Assembly (NCBI GenBank): GCA_964625865.1 | Contig: CAZVEV010000132.1 | Coordinates: 1-15,139, forward strand | From: CAZVEV01 sp964625865 | GTDB taxonomy: Bacteria > Planctomycetota > Phycisphaerae > SM23-33 | Reading direction: 5' to 3' | DNA: 15,139 nt | Shown: positions 1-6,300 of the stretch, in pieces | Layout: each line of letters starts with the position of its first letter | How positions within the stretch are numbered: position 1 is the stretch's first letter | Program-made: the position numbers and the translations under genes | Notes under the pieces: generated by a model | What the model saw: the letters and a program-made list of their open reading frames with translations, nothing else | The model's database searches: none | What the model was told of the DNA's origin: nothing

Positions 1-14
1 TGGCGGTCTTCTCA

Positions 15-33
15 AAGCGGCAAGATGCCGCTT
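15..33. repeat. compact hairpin near window start
   Basis: AAGCGGCA and its exact reverse complement TGCCGCTT flank a 3-base loop (AGA), giving an 8-bp stem. No T-run follows, so it is not a clear terminator. It resembles the other short, tight hairpins of this window in build (8-9 bp stem, 2-5 base loop). It could be the end of an upstream gene's transcript or a dispersed palindrome. Nothing else is recognisable in bases 1-115. Confidence 0.5.
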
Positions 34-115
34 CTACACTACCCGCCCGACAATCCTGCCCGGACGCAGTACTGGCTTGGCGACGGTCCATCCGGCCCGC
101 AGTTGTCCATTGGCG

Positions 116-144
116 TGGACGGCGTATCTCGCGGAGTCTATAGT
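116..144 (+). promoter_or_regulatory. sigma-70-like promoter of the hydrolase gene
   Basis: TGGACG at 116-121 and TATAGT at 139-144 are separated by 17 bases. The -10 is good and the -35 matches TTGACA at 4 of 6 positions. Transcription would start near 151, leaving a leader of about 50 nt before the start at 203. The site lies inside the longest possible ORF (from 77), which argues against an upstream start. Confidence 0.45.
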
Positions 145-202
145 AGCCGGACCGTCGATTCAGAGACACCGAGACGCGCCACGCATGCCGAAGGAGTATG
201 AG

Positions 203-1108
203 ATGAAGAACATCGTTTGGATGGCCGTCGTACTGCTGTCGTTTACAGCCGCCCTGTCGGCCGCCGTGGCGCCGACGACGACGCTCAAGAACAGCACGGT
301 GATTGCGCTGTGGCCCAAGGGCACGCCGGACTACGAAGGCAAGGGCGGGGGCGAGAAGGCGACCGCCTCGCCCAAGGGCGAGGGCTCGATTACCCGCATC
401 ACCAACGTCTCGAAGCCAACGATCTCCGTCCGCACGCCGCCCAAGGCGACGGGCCCCTGCCCGGCCGTCATCGTCTGTCCCGGCGGCGGGTACGGGATCC
501 TCGCCTACGACCTGGAAGGCACGGAAGTGGTCGACTGGCTCAACTCGATCGGCGTCGCCGGCGTGCTGCTGAAGTACCGCGTCCCGCGCCAGCGCGACGG
601 CGCCCTCCAGGACGCCCAGCGGGCCGTCAGTATCGTCCGACACCGCGCCAAGGAATGGAACATCGACCCGAAGCGGATCGGCATCCTGGGCTTCTCTGCC
701 GGCGGACACCTGGCCGCTCGCACGTCGACCAACTACACCAAACGTGCCTACAAACCCGTCAACGCCGCCGACGCCGCCGACGCCGCCAGTTGTCGCCCCG
801 ACTTTGCCGTCCTGATCTACCCGGCCTACCTGACGGGCAAGGGCGGCGGGCTGGACACCGACACGCTCCCGGTGACGCGCGAGACCCCCACCACGTTCAT
901 CGCCGTGGCGTTCGGCGACCGGTTCACCCCCGGCGCCCTGAACTACTTCGCCGCCCTGCACAAGGCCAAGGTGCGCTCCGAGTTGCACGTCTTCCAACTC
1001 GGCGGCCACGGCTGCGGCCTGCGAAAGACCGACGCAACGATCACCACCTGGCCCGCCCGCTGCGAACAGTGGATGCGAAGCACAGGGCTTCTGGACAAGA
1101 AACCGTGA
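203..1108 (+). CDS. secreted alpha/beta hydrolase (acetyl-xylan esterase / BD-FAE-like)
   Basis: A 301-residue serine hydrolase, probably exported and acting on esters such as acetylated polysaccharide; the substrate is inferred. The start at 203 is chosen because AAGGAG sits 6 bases upstream and the protein then opens directly with a signal peptide (MKNIVW, hydrophobic stretch, cut near AAVA, residues 20-23). Upstream in-frame ATGs at 77 and 185 would bury the signal. The oxyanion-hole motif PGGGY is at 93-97, the nucleophile elbow GFSAGG puts Ser165 at its centre, Asp239 in FGD is the likely acid, and His269 in GGHG the base. The N-terminal phrase IALWPKGTPDYEG is typical of planctomycete members of this esterase group. 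Residues 188-195 are a small Ala-Asp run from a GCCGAC-type DNA repeat. It appears to be transcribed alone. Fold and catalytic residues are secure; the exact activity is not. Confidence 0.85.
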   Translation: MKNIVWMAVVLLSFTAALSAAVAPTTTLKNSTVIALWPKGTPDYEGKGGGEKATASPKGEGSITRITNVSKPTISVRTPPKATGPCPAVIVCPGGGYGILAYDLEGTEVVDWLNSIGVAGVLLKYRVPRQRDGALQDAQRAVSIVRHRAKEWNIDPKRIGILGFSAGGHLAARTSTNYTKRAYKPVNAADAADAASCRPDFAVLIYPAYLTGKGGGLDTDTLPVTRETPTTFIAVAFGDRFTPGALNYFAALHKAKVRSELHVFQLGGHGCGLRKTDATITTWPARCEQWMRSTGLLDKKP

Positions 1109-1436
1109 CCGGTGTTGGTTAAGAGTTGAAGGTTGGAATCGTAGGGCGTGCAACTGGCTTGCACGCGGAACGGATGCACATTCGTCCCGCGTGCAAACCA
1201 GTCACACGTCTTACGCGCCGGATGACGGTCCACGGGGAACGAGCGGCGGCGGATTCGTTTCTCGCCGCGCATCCTCGGCCTGGTCGCTTCAGCGATCCAG
1301 GGCTGTTCATCCGGTCCATGCGCCTCGCGCGCCTGTTCCCCGTACACCGCGTCACGGACATCACGTTGGGAGGAACACCTGCGATGTTTCGACGTTCGCC
1401 CTTCTTGAAAAAACCGCCCTGTGAACGAGAATCCTC
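1109..1436. other. non-coding spacer with palindromic repeats
   Basis: No convincing gene is seen. The spacer holds the GCGTGCAA hairpin and its degenerate inverted partner (1146-1209). A 9-base inverted pair, ACGGGGAAC at 1232-1240 and GTTCCCCGT at 1335-1343, lies further on. A CCCTGT/ACAGGG pair (1417-1422 and 1440-1445) overlaps the -35 element of the next promoter. An 18-codon ORF at 1384-1440 has a distant GGGAGG upstream but no other support. No T-tailed terminator was found for the hydrolase gene. Confidence 0.5.
1146..1209. repeat. dispersed palindromic repeat, GCGTGCAA family (copy 1)
   Basis: GCGTGCAA (1146-1153) and TTGCACGC (1159-1166) form an 8-bp stem around CTGGC. Downstream, CGCGTGCAAACCAGTCACACG (about 1189-1209) is a degenerate inverted copy of the whole hairpin region, so a larger cruciform is also possible. 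The same stem with near-identical left flank (GTARGGCGTGCAACT) recurs at 11813-11832, which makes this a dispersed family rather than a one-off terminator. Confidence 0.65.
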
Positions 1437-1465
1437 TTGACAGGGCCCACCTCGTCGACTAGAAT
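1437..1465 (+). promoter_or_regulatory. consensus sigma-70 promoter of PEP-CTERM gene 1
   Basis: A perfect TTGACA at 1437-1442 is followed after exactly 17 bases by TAGAAT at 1460-1465. The expected transcription start is near 1472, giving a leader of about 139 nt before the ATG at 1611. The inverted pair CCCTGT (1417-1422) and ACAGGG (1440-1445) overlaps the -35 element and could be an operator; that part is inference. Confidence 0.8.
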
Positions 1466-1507
1466 ACCCGGTTGAGTGGAGTTCGACCCGTGCCGAGCCG
1501 GCGCGGA

Positions 1508-1567
1508 GACTCCGCAAGACAGAGCCCCGAGATGGGATTTCCGGCCAGGCCGGAGGGCCTCTGCGGA
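1508..1567 (+). promoter_or_regulatory. nested stem-loop in the leader of PEP-CTERM gene 1
   Basis: Three nested helices can be drawn: TCCGCA (1511-1516) with TGCGGA (1562-1567); GAGCCCC (1522-1528) with GGGCCTC (1555-1561), with one mismatch; and CCGGCC (1541-1546) with GGCCGG (1548-1553). The outer and middle 3' strands abut directly. The element starts GACTCCGC, as does a helix in the leader of the next PEP-CTERM gene. It matches no riboswitch class I recognise. Confidence 0.45.
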
Positions 1568-1610
1568 TCAGCGAGAATCAAAGAGCAGGATCTAATCAGG
1601 AGAGTGAGCT

Positions 1611-2297
1611 ATGTTGAGAACAGGACTTCGGATCGCCATGCTTGCGGCAGTCGTCTTCGCAGTCACGGGCGGCGCACGGGCGGCCATTGTCGCGTTTGAA
1701 GCCGAGAGCGGAACGCTGGGGGCGAACTACACCACCCTCGCTGATGTGGCCGCGGTAGGCGGGTCCTACATCGCCCCGATCGGCGATCAGACGGGAGACA
1801 GTCCGGATCACGCCGACGATCTGGCGGAGTACTCGGTGACGCTGACGGTCGGCACGTACGACCTGTACGCCCGCATCCTCGTCGAGTCGGCGCCGGAGCA
1901 GGGCCCGGAAAACGACAGCGTATTCATTGGCAACGGGTTCGGGAGCAAGACGACAGGCGTGAACGATGACTGGATCAAGGTGAACAACCTCCACGAAGGC
2001 GGAAACAGCTACACCAACCCGGAAAGTGCGGAGATCACCAACGACACGTACAACTGGGTGAAGTTCTCCCTCCAGGTCACCCAGGACGAGCCGGTCCCGC
2101 AGTTCGAGTCGCTTGGCGGGACCGAGACGTTCCAGATCGGCCATCGCGAGGACGGCTTCCGGGTCGACGCGCTGGCCTTCGTGACGGCGGGCGAAACGCC
2201 GTCGTCGGCAGACCTGACCGCCGCGATTCCCGAGCCGGCGACGCTTCTTGTCATGATGGCCGCGGGCCTTCCTGCTGTGCTGAAGCGCAAGCGATAG
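1611..2297 (+). CDS. PEP-CTERM sorted protein with CBM6/35-like beta-sandwich
   Basis: A 228-residue exported protein. AGGAG at 1598-1602 lies 8 bases before the ATG. A signal peptide covers about residues 1-24 (cut near ARA-A). The central part begins FEAESGTLG (29-37) and continues with GGSYI, DLAEYSVTLTVGTYDLYARI and a late DGFRVDALAF. That layout (EAE opening, EYxVxLxVGTYxLYxRI strand pair, FRVDxLxF closing strand) resembles carbohydrate-binding modules of the CBM6/CBM35 type, so glycan binding is a fair guess but not proven. The C-terminus is a PEP-CTERM signal: PEP at 207-209, a short hydrophobic helix, and a terminal KRKR. Such proteins are processed at the membrane by an exosortase (none is in this window) and displayed or released. 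It has its own promoter and is followed by the independent promoter of the next PEP-CTERM gene. Confidence 0.85.
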   Translation: MLRTGLRIAMLAAVVFAVTGGARAAIVAFEAESGTLGANYTTLADVAAVGGSYIAPIGDQTGDSPDHADDLAEYSVTLTVGTYDLYARILVESAPEQGPENDSVFIGNGFGSKTTGVNDDWIKVNNLHEGGNSYTNPESAEITNDTYNWVKFSLQVTQDEPVPQFESLGGTETFQIGHREDGFRVDALAFVTAGETPSSADLTAAIPEPATLLVMMAAGLPAVLKRKR

Positions 2298-2367
2298 TCC
2301 CGACCAACGCCGGGGCCGGCCTGCGGCGGGCACGTCGTCATAGGGGAAGATCTTTCTCATTTGGCTC

Positions 2368-2396
2368 TTGACGAGGCGGGGCTCGTGTGGTATGGT
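2368..2396 (+). promoter_or_regulatory. sigma-70-like promoter of PEP-CTERM gene 2
   Basis: TTGACG at 2368-2373 and TATGGT at 2391-2396 are 17 bases apart, with a TG dinucleotide (2388-2389) making an extended -10. Transcription should begin near 2403. It lies inside the space after gene 1, so the two PEP-CTERM genes are transcribed separately. Confidence 0.75.
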
Positions 2397-2406
2397 TCCT
2401 CGCGCT

Positions 2407-2460
2407 GGCCCAGGGATGGGCTCTGGGCCTCAACGACTCCGCGAAATGAGCCTTGCGGAG
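2407..2460 (+). promoter_or_regulatory. two stem-loops in the leader of PEP-CTERM gene 2
   Basis: GGCCCAG (2407-2413) pairs with CTGGGCC (2423-2429), a 7-bp hairpin almost at the predicted transcript 5' end. CTCCGC (2437-2442) pairs with GCGGAG (2455-2460) around 12 bases. The second is introduced by GACTCCGC and contains GAGCC, as in the leader of gene 1. It may stabilise mRNA or take part in shared control; that is inference. Confidence 0.4.
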
Positions 2461-2551
2461 GTGTCGGGTGGTCACGTTCACGGGCAGAGAGGATCAGGCG
2501 GGCGCTGAACTCTCGGTCTATCTTCCAATTCCCCACGGAAAGAGGTTAGCC

Positions 2552-4282
2552 ATGCACTCACAGACACGAATCAGCACAACCGTTGTTCTGGTCGCCGCGG
2601 CGGTAGTCGGCATCGTCTCGTCGGCGCAGGGGGCGCTGCCCCTGACGCCGGTGGCCCTGACGGACACCGACGGGGCGTTGGGCCCGGGCCTCGGGGCCGG
2701 GGTCGAGTTCAATATACTGGTGACCGCTCGCATCTCCAATGCGGGCGACGTGGTGATCCACACGACCCTCGATGTTGGCGGCAGCGTCACGTACAGTAAC
2801 AACGCTGGCGTATGGCGGGCCGGGGTCGGGACCTCGCCCGCCATTATCGCGCGCGAGGGCGAAGACGGGGCGCTGGGGCCGGGGCTGGGCACGGGGGTGG
2901 TGTTTACCGGCTCGCTGGACGACCTGGTCAATCCGGCGACCAACACCGTCGCTGTCGGCGGTCAGCTTTCCGGTACGGGCATCAACAGCTTCAACAACAG
3001 CGGCGGCTGGCTGATCGCCTCCGGCGGCAACCCGTCGATCATTGTTCGCGAGGGGACGGACGGGGCCCTGGGTCCGGGCCTGGGCACGGATGTCACGTTC
3101 CAGAGCGCCGGCAGTCGCATGTCTATCGGCGGCGGGGGCGACGTGGCGTTCCCGGCGGCGATCTGGGGAGGGAGCACGACCTCGAGCAACGGCGTGTGGC
3201 GCGTGGTCTCCGGCGGCTCGCCCGCCGCGATTGCCCTGAACAACACCGATGGGGCCAAGGGCCCGGGGTTGGGCACCGGTGTGACCTTCGCGAACGTCAC
3301 GACGGGGGTGGCCCCGTCGATCAACGCCGCCGGTACGGTGACGTTTCGGGCTACACTCGCCGGCACCGGGATTACGTCGGCCAATGACGACGGGTTCTGG
3401 CGGTCGACCGGCGGGGGCAGCCCGGCGGCCATCGCTCTTACCGGAACCGACGGCGCCCAGGGGCCCGGACAGGGCGCAGGCGTGAACTTCGGCGACCTCG
3501 GCAACGTCGCCAAGATCAACGATACCGGAACGGCCACCTTCCGCGGCCTGATGACCGGCACGGGCATCAGCACGTCCAACGACAGCGGGATCTGGAAGGT
3601 CGCGGGCGCCGGCAGTCCGGCCGCCGTCGCACTGGAAGGCACGGACGGCGCTCAAGGTCCGGGGCTGGGCGGCGGGGTGTACTACGGCAACTTCGGCGGC
3701 GACCCGCAGCAGATCAACGGCAGCGGCGATATCGCGTTCTGGGGCACGCTGACCGGCAGCGGCGTGACGACCGCTAACGACGAGACGATCTCCATCGTGC
3801 CCAACGGCGGCAGCCCGGTCGTTGTCGCCCGGGAGGGCACGGACGGTCCGCTGGGCCCGGGTCTGGGCGCCGGCGTGACCTTCAGGCACAGCGGCCTGAA
3901 CGGGCCGGTCATCAACGCCGCCGGACAGATGGCGTTCACCAGTGACATTACCGGCACGGGCATCGATTCCAGCAACGACAAAGGCATCTGGTACTACGCC
4001 GGCGGGTCCCCCGTGCTTGTCGTCCGCGAGGGCGACGTGGTGGACGTCGACCCCGGCGTGGGCGTCGATAACCGCACGGTGGTCGGCATCAGCATGAGCG
4101 TCACCGGCGGCGGGCAGGACGGGTACGAGACGCCCCTGAACGAATCGGGGCAACTGACGTTCGGGTTGACCTTCAGCGGCGGCAGCAGGGGCATCTTCGT
4201 GGCCACCATCCCGGAGCCCGCATCGGCCTCGCTCCTGCTGGTCACCCTGGCCGGTGCGACGTTGCGGCGCAGGAGAAGGTAG
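2552..4282 (+). CDS. PEP-CTERM protein with seven NxxGxxAF-type tandem repeats
   Basis: A 576-residue secreted repeat protein. The start at 2552 (MHSQTRIS) is supported by AGAGG 6 bases upstream and an immediate signal peptide (about 1-27, cut after SAQG); the in-frame start at 2453 would add 33 unlikely residues. Seven units of 63-67 residues each carry a DGAxGPGxGxxVxF motif (its Asp at 40, 105, 170, 233, 300, 365 and 431) linked to a degenerate NxxGxxxF motif (clearest at 257-265, 322-330, 388-396, 454-462 and 529-537) and a GTGIxxxND segment. This matches the 'choice-of-anchor tandem repeat NxxGxxAF' proteins (DUF7453-like), predicted beta-rich surface proteins of unknown role. The last segment (about 497-550) departs from the repeat. 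The end is PEP-CTERM: PEP at 554-556, hydrophobic helix, five terminal Arg. It converges with the minus-strand LTxxQ operon, leaving 31 bases between stops. Confidence 0.88.
   Translation: MHSQTRISTTVVLVAAAVVGIVSSAQGALPLTPVALTDTDGALGPGLGAGVEFNILVTARISNAGDVVIHTTLDVGGSVTYSNNAGVWRAGVGTSPAIIAREGEDGALGPGLGTGVVFTGSLDDLVNPATNTVAVGGQLSGTGINSFNNSGGWLIASGGNPSIIVREGTDGALGPGLGTDVTFQSAGSRMSIGGGGDVAFPAAIWGGSTTSSNGVWRVVSGGSPAAIALNNTDGAKGPGLGTGVTFANVTTGVAPSINAAGTVTFRATLAGTGITSANDDGFWRSTGGGSPAAIALTGTDGAQGPGQGAGVNFGDLGNVAKINDTGTATFRGLMTGTGISTSNDSGIWKVAGAGSPAAVALEGTDGAQGPGLGGGVYYGNFGGDPQQINGSGDIAFWGTLTGSGVTTANDETISIVPNGGSPVVVAREGTDGPLGPGLGAGVTFRHSGLNGPVINAAGQMAFTSDITGTGIDSSNDKGIWYYAGGSPVLVVREGDVVDVDPGVGVDNRTVVGISMSVTGGGQDGYETPLNESGQLTFGLTFSGGSRGIFVATIPEPASASLLLVTLAGATLRRRRR
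2669..3880 (+). repeat. in-gene tandem repeat, seven units of about 195 bp
   Basis: The coding copies of the DGAxGPGxG motif begin at about 2669, 2864, 3059, 3248, 3449, 3644 and 3842, so the period is 189-201 bp. The phase is kept in frame. The copies have diverged, especially between motifs, so the array looks old or selected rather than freshly expanded. Confidence 0.8.
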
Positions 4283-4313
4283 ACCCCGGGAGGCGGCCGG
4301 TCCTCGGTCCGGA

Positions 4314-5219
4314 CTACTTCCGCGTCTTCTTCCTGCGGCGGCCCTTGGGCTTGTCTTTGGTGCTGATGCGCTTGTTGTGCAGGCGCTGGAGGTCTTCCCA
4401 GGCCTTCTGGGCCATCCGGATGTTGTGGGCGACCATCATGTCGGCCATCTGCTGCGTGATCTGCCGCGTCCGCTTGACCTCTTCCATGTGGCGCTTGCCC
4501 GCCCAGACCCGGACGGCCATCTCCACGCGCTGCTTCTGTTCTTCGCTGAGCTGCTCGCGGGTCTTGGGCGGCTTGCCTGACCTGACGGGCCCCTCGAGCC
4601 TTGCCCGCTGGGCGTCGGTGAAGATCTGCTCGACGATGTGGCGTTCGGTCGAGGCGCGGACCTTGGCGATGGCGCGGAGGTCGGCGTGTTCCTTGAAGTC
4701 CGAGAGCATGACGCCCTGGGCGAAGCAGACCTTGCGTATCTGCTCGACCTGCTCGTCGCTGAGGCGCCAGCGCCGGTTCCTCGCGACCATCTCCTGGCCG
4801 AACTTGTAGCCTTCCAGCGTCCCCTTCTGCCCGTCGGTCAGCAGCTTGAAGATCTTGCGCTTGAAGCGGTCGACGACGGCCTTGCGGTCGTTCTCGACGG
4901 CCTTCTTCTTGTTCATCAGGTCGCAGGCCTCGCCGGTCTTGCGGGCGGCCGACGCGGCGAGGAAGTCCTTGACGATCTTGTCGTACTTCGCGTCGTTGCG
5001 CCAGCTCCAGCGCTGCAGCTCGCGGGTCAGTTCGGCCAGGATCGGCTTGATCGCTTCGAGTTGCTTGTCGCTCAGGTCGAGCGTGTCCTTGAGCAGGTCC
5101 ATCTCGCAGAGCGTGGCGGGGTTGTTCTCCCAGATCGCCGCCCTCGCCGGGCCCCCCGTCATCACGAGACCGGCGACGATCACCGCCGCCGCTGTCGAAT
5201 ACGTCATGGTTCGCGCCAT
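4314..5219 (-). CDS. secreted helical protein with five LTxxQ-like motifs (downstream paralogue)
   Basis: A 301-residue exported protein, second in a two-gene minus-strand operon. AAGGA lies just before the ATG at 5219. The signal peptide spans about 1-27 (MARTMTYST, hydrophobic run, GPARA-A). The mature part is charged and looks almost wholly helical, with five motifs of the form (L/F)(S/T)xxQ: LSDKQ 49-53, LTDGQ 127-131, LSDEQ 153-157, FTDAQ 200-204 and LSEEQ 224-228. LTxxQ pairs mark the Spy/CpxP/ZraP superfamily of envelope-stress chaperones and metal sensors; five in one chain is more than the usual two, so membership is tentative. Three Cys (38, 99, 165) are shared with its paralogue. 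The C-terminus (about 286-301) is Lys/Arg-rich. It aligns with the upstream protein almost without gaps up to about residue 280, at roughly two-thirds identity by eye, so the pair arose by tandem duplication. Confidence 0.75.
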   Translation of the reverse strand: MARTMTYSTAAAVIVAGLVMTGGPARAAIWENNPATLCEMDLLKDTLDLSDKQLEAIKPILAELTRELQRWSWRNDAKYDKIVKDFLAASAARKTGEACDLMNKKKAVENDRKAVVDRFKRKIFKLLTDGQKGTLEGYKFGQEMVARNRRWRLSDEQVEQIRKVCFAQGVMLSDFKEHADLRAIAKVRASTERHIVEQIFTDAQRARLEGPVRSGKPPKTREQLSEEQKQRVEMAVRVWAGKRHMEEVKRTRQITQQMADMMVAHNIRMAQKAWEDLQRLHNKRISTKDKPKGRRRKKTRK

Positions 5220-5236
5220 ACGCCGTCCTTCCGTAC

Positions 5237-6145
5237 CTAGTGGCGCGCCTTGTCGATCCCGTGGCGTTTGCGCCGACGGGCGGTGTCTCTCTGATGCTGG
5301 GCGCGGATGCGATTGAAGTAGTCGCGGGCCTTCTTGGCCAGCATGATGTTGTGTCTCACCATCATGTTGGTCATCTGCTGGGTGATCTTCTGGGTCCGGG
5401 CGACTTCCTCCATATGGCGTTTTCCCGCCCAGAGACTGACGGCCAGCTCCACGCGCTTCTTCTGCTCCTCGGTCAGTTGCTCACGGGTCTTGACCGGCCC
5501 GCCGGTCTTGACGGGGGCCTCGAGCTTGCTCCGCTGGGCGTCGGTGAAGACGTTCTTGACGATGTACTGCTGCGTCGAGGCGCGGACCTTGGCAATGGCG
5601 CGGACGTTGGCGTGCGCGGTGAAGTCGGCCAGCATCGTCCCCTGGGCGTAGCAGATCTCGCGGATCTGCTCGATCTGATCGTCGCTGAGACGCCACCGCT
5701 TGTTCCGCGCGACCATCTCCTCGCCAAGCCTGTATCCCTCAAGCGTGCCCTGCTGGGCGACGGTCAGTTCCTTCGAGATCTTCCGCTTGAAGCGCGCCAC
5801 GACGGCCATCCGATCGCCTTCGATGGCCTTCTTCTTGTTCATCAGCTCGCAGGCCTCGGCCGTCTTGCCCTCGGACGTCGCCTGCTTGAAGTCCTTCAGG
5901 ACCTTGTCGTACTTCTCGTTGTTCCGCCAGCTCCATCGCTGCAGTTCGCGGGTCAGTTCAGCGAGGATCGGCTTGATCGCATCGAGCTGCTCGTCGGTCA
6001 GTTCGAGCTTCTCTTTGAGCAGCTCCATTTCACAGAGCTTGCTAACGTTGTTGTCCCAGACGGCGGCCTGCCCCGGCCGGCCGACCAGCACAACGGCGAC
6101 CGCGACGACCCCCATCACCGCAAGATATCGCATGCTGCCCATCAT
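5237..6145 (-). CDS. secreted helical protein with five LTxxQ-like motifs (upstream paralogue)
   Basis: A 302-residue exported protein, first gene of the operon; its stop is 17 bases before the next start. The start at 6145 (MMGSMRYLAV) is preferred over the in-frame ATG at 6196 because it aligns residue for residue with the paralogue's start (Met1 and Met5 in both, mature part from residue 28), has AAAGGCAGG upstream, and because 6196 lies inside a likely -10 element. A signal peptide runs to about PGQA-A (27). Motifs: LTDEQ 49-53, LTVAQ 127-131, LSDDQ 153-157, FTDAQ 200-204 and LTEEQ 224-228. Cys 38, 99 and 165 are conserved. Blocks such as WSWRN, MNKKKA, AIAKVRAST and WAGKRHMEE are identical in both proteins. 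The tail is basic. A Spy/CpxP-type role in the envelope is inferred from the motifs only. The gene diverges from the hybrid kinase at 6301. Confidence 0.75.
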   Translation of the reverse strand: MMGSMRYLAVMGVVAVAVVLVGRPGQAAVWDNNVSKLCEMELLKEKLELTDEQLDAIKPILAELTRELQRWSWRNNEKYDKVLKDFKQATSEGKTAEACELMNKKKAIEGDRMAVVARFKRKISKELTVAQQGTLEGYRLGEEMVARNKRWRLSDDQIEQIREICYAQGTMLADFTAHANVRAIAKVRASTQQYIVKNVFTDAQRSKLEAPVKTGGPVKTREQLTEEQKKRVELAVSLWAGKRHMEEVARTQKITQQMTNMMVRHNIMLAKKARDYFNRIRAQHQRDTARRRKRHGIDKARH

Positions 6146-6194
6146 ACGCCTGCCTTTCTCGCGCATACACCTACTGCCATCGAACGCCATATTC

Positions 6195-6223
6195 ATTGTA
6201 TCATATCGGCCGCCGGAGAAAAG
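6195..6223 (-). promoter_or_regulatory. likely promoter of the LTxxQ operon
   Basis: Read on the minus strand, TACAAT (plus-strand 6195-6200) is preceded by TGA, giving an extended -10 (TGATACAAT). The matching -35 position about 17 bases further up is weak and pyrimidine-rich (CTTTTC). Transcription would begin near 6188, giving a leader of about 40 nt before the start at 6145. Confidence 0.4.
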
Positions 6224-6251
6224 AAAGAAAGCCTGTTCGCGGCGCGGTTCA

Positions 6252-6280
6252 TTGACAGGCGGCGCGAGGCGAAGTATAAG
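6252..6280 (+). promoter_or_regulatory. consensus sigma-70 promoter of the hybrid kinase
   Basis: A perfect TTGACA at 6252-6257 is followed after 17 bases by TATAAG at 6275-6280. The transcript should start near 6287, leaving only about 14 nt before the ATG at 6301, with a weak GAGACGGA Shine-Dalgarno candidate. The promoter lies back to back with that of the LTxxQ operon, so both could be controlled from one regulatory region. Confidence 0.8.
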
Positions 6281-6300
6281 ACCCGCGAGACGGATGACCC

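Noticed and set aside
1384..1440. An 18-codon ORF (MFRRSPF...) with GGGAGG ten bases upstream
   Set aside because: The spacing is long, no promoter is seen, it overlaps the -35 of the next gene and there is no family support; a leader peptide cannot be excluded.
2558..4153. A 531-codon open frame antisense to the repeat protein
   Set aside because: Its apparent repeats mirror the plus-strand repeat; there is no signal peptide, no ribosome binding site and no family match.
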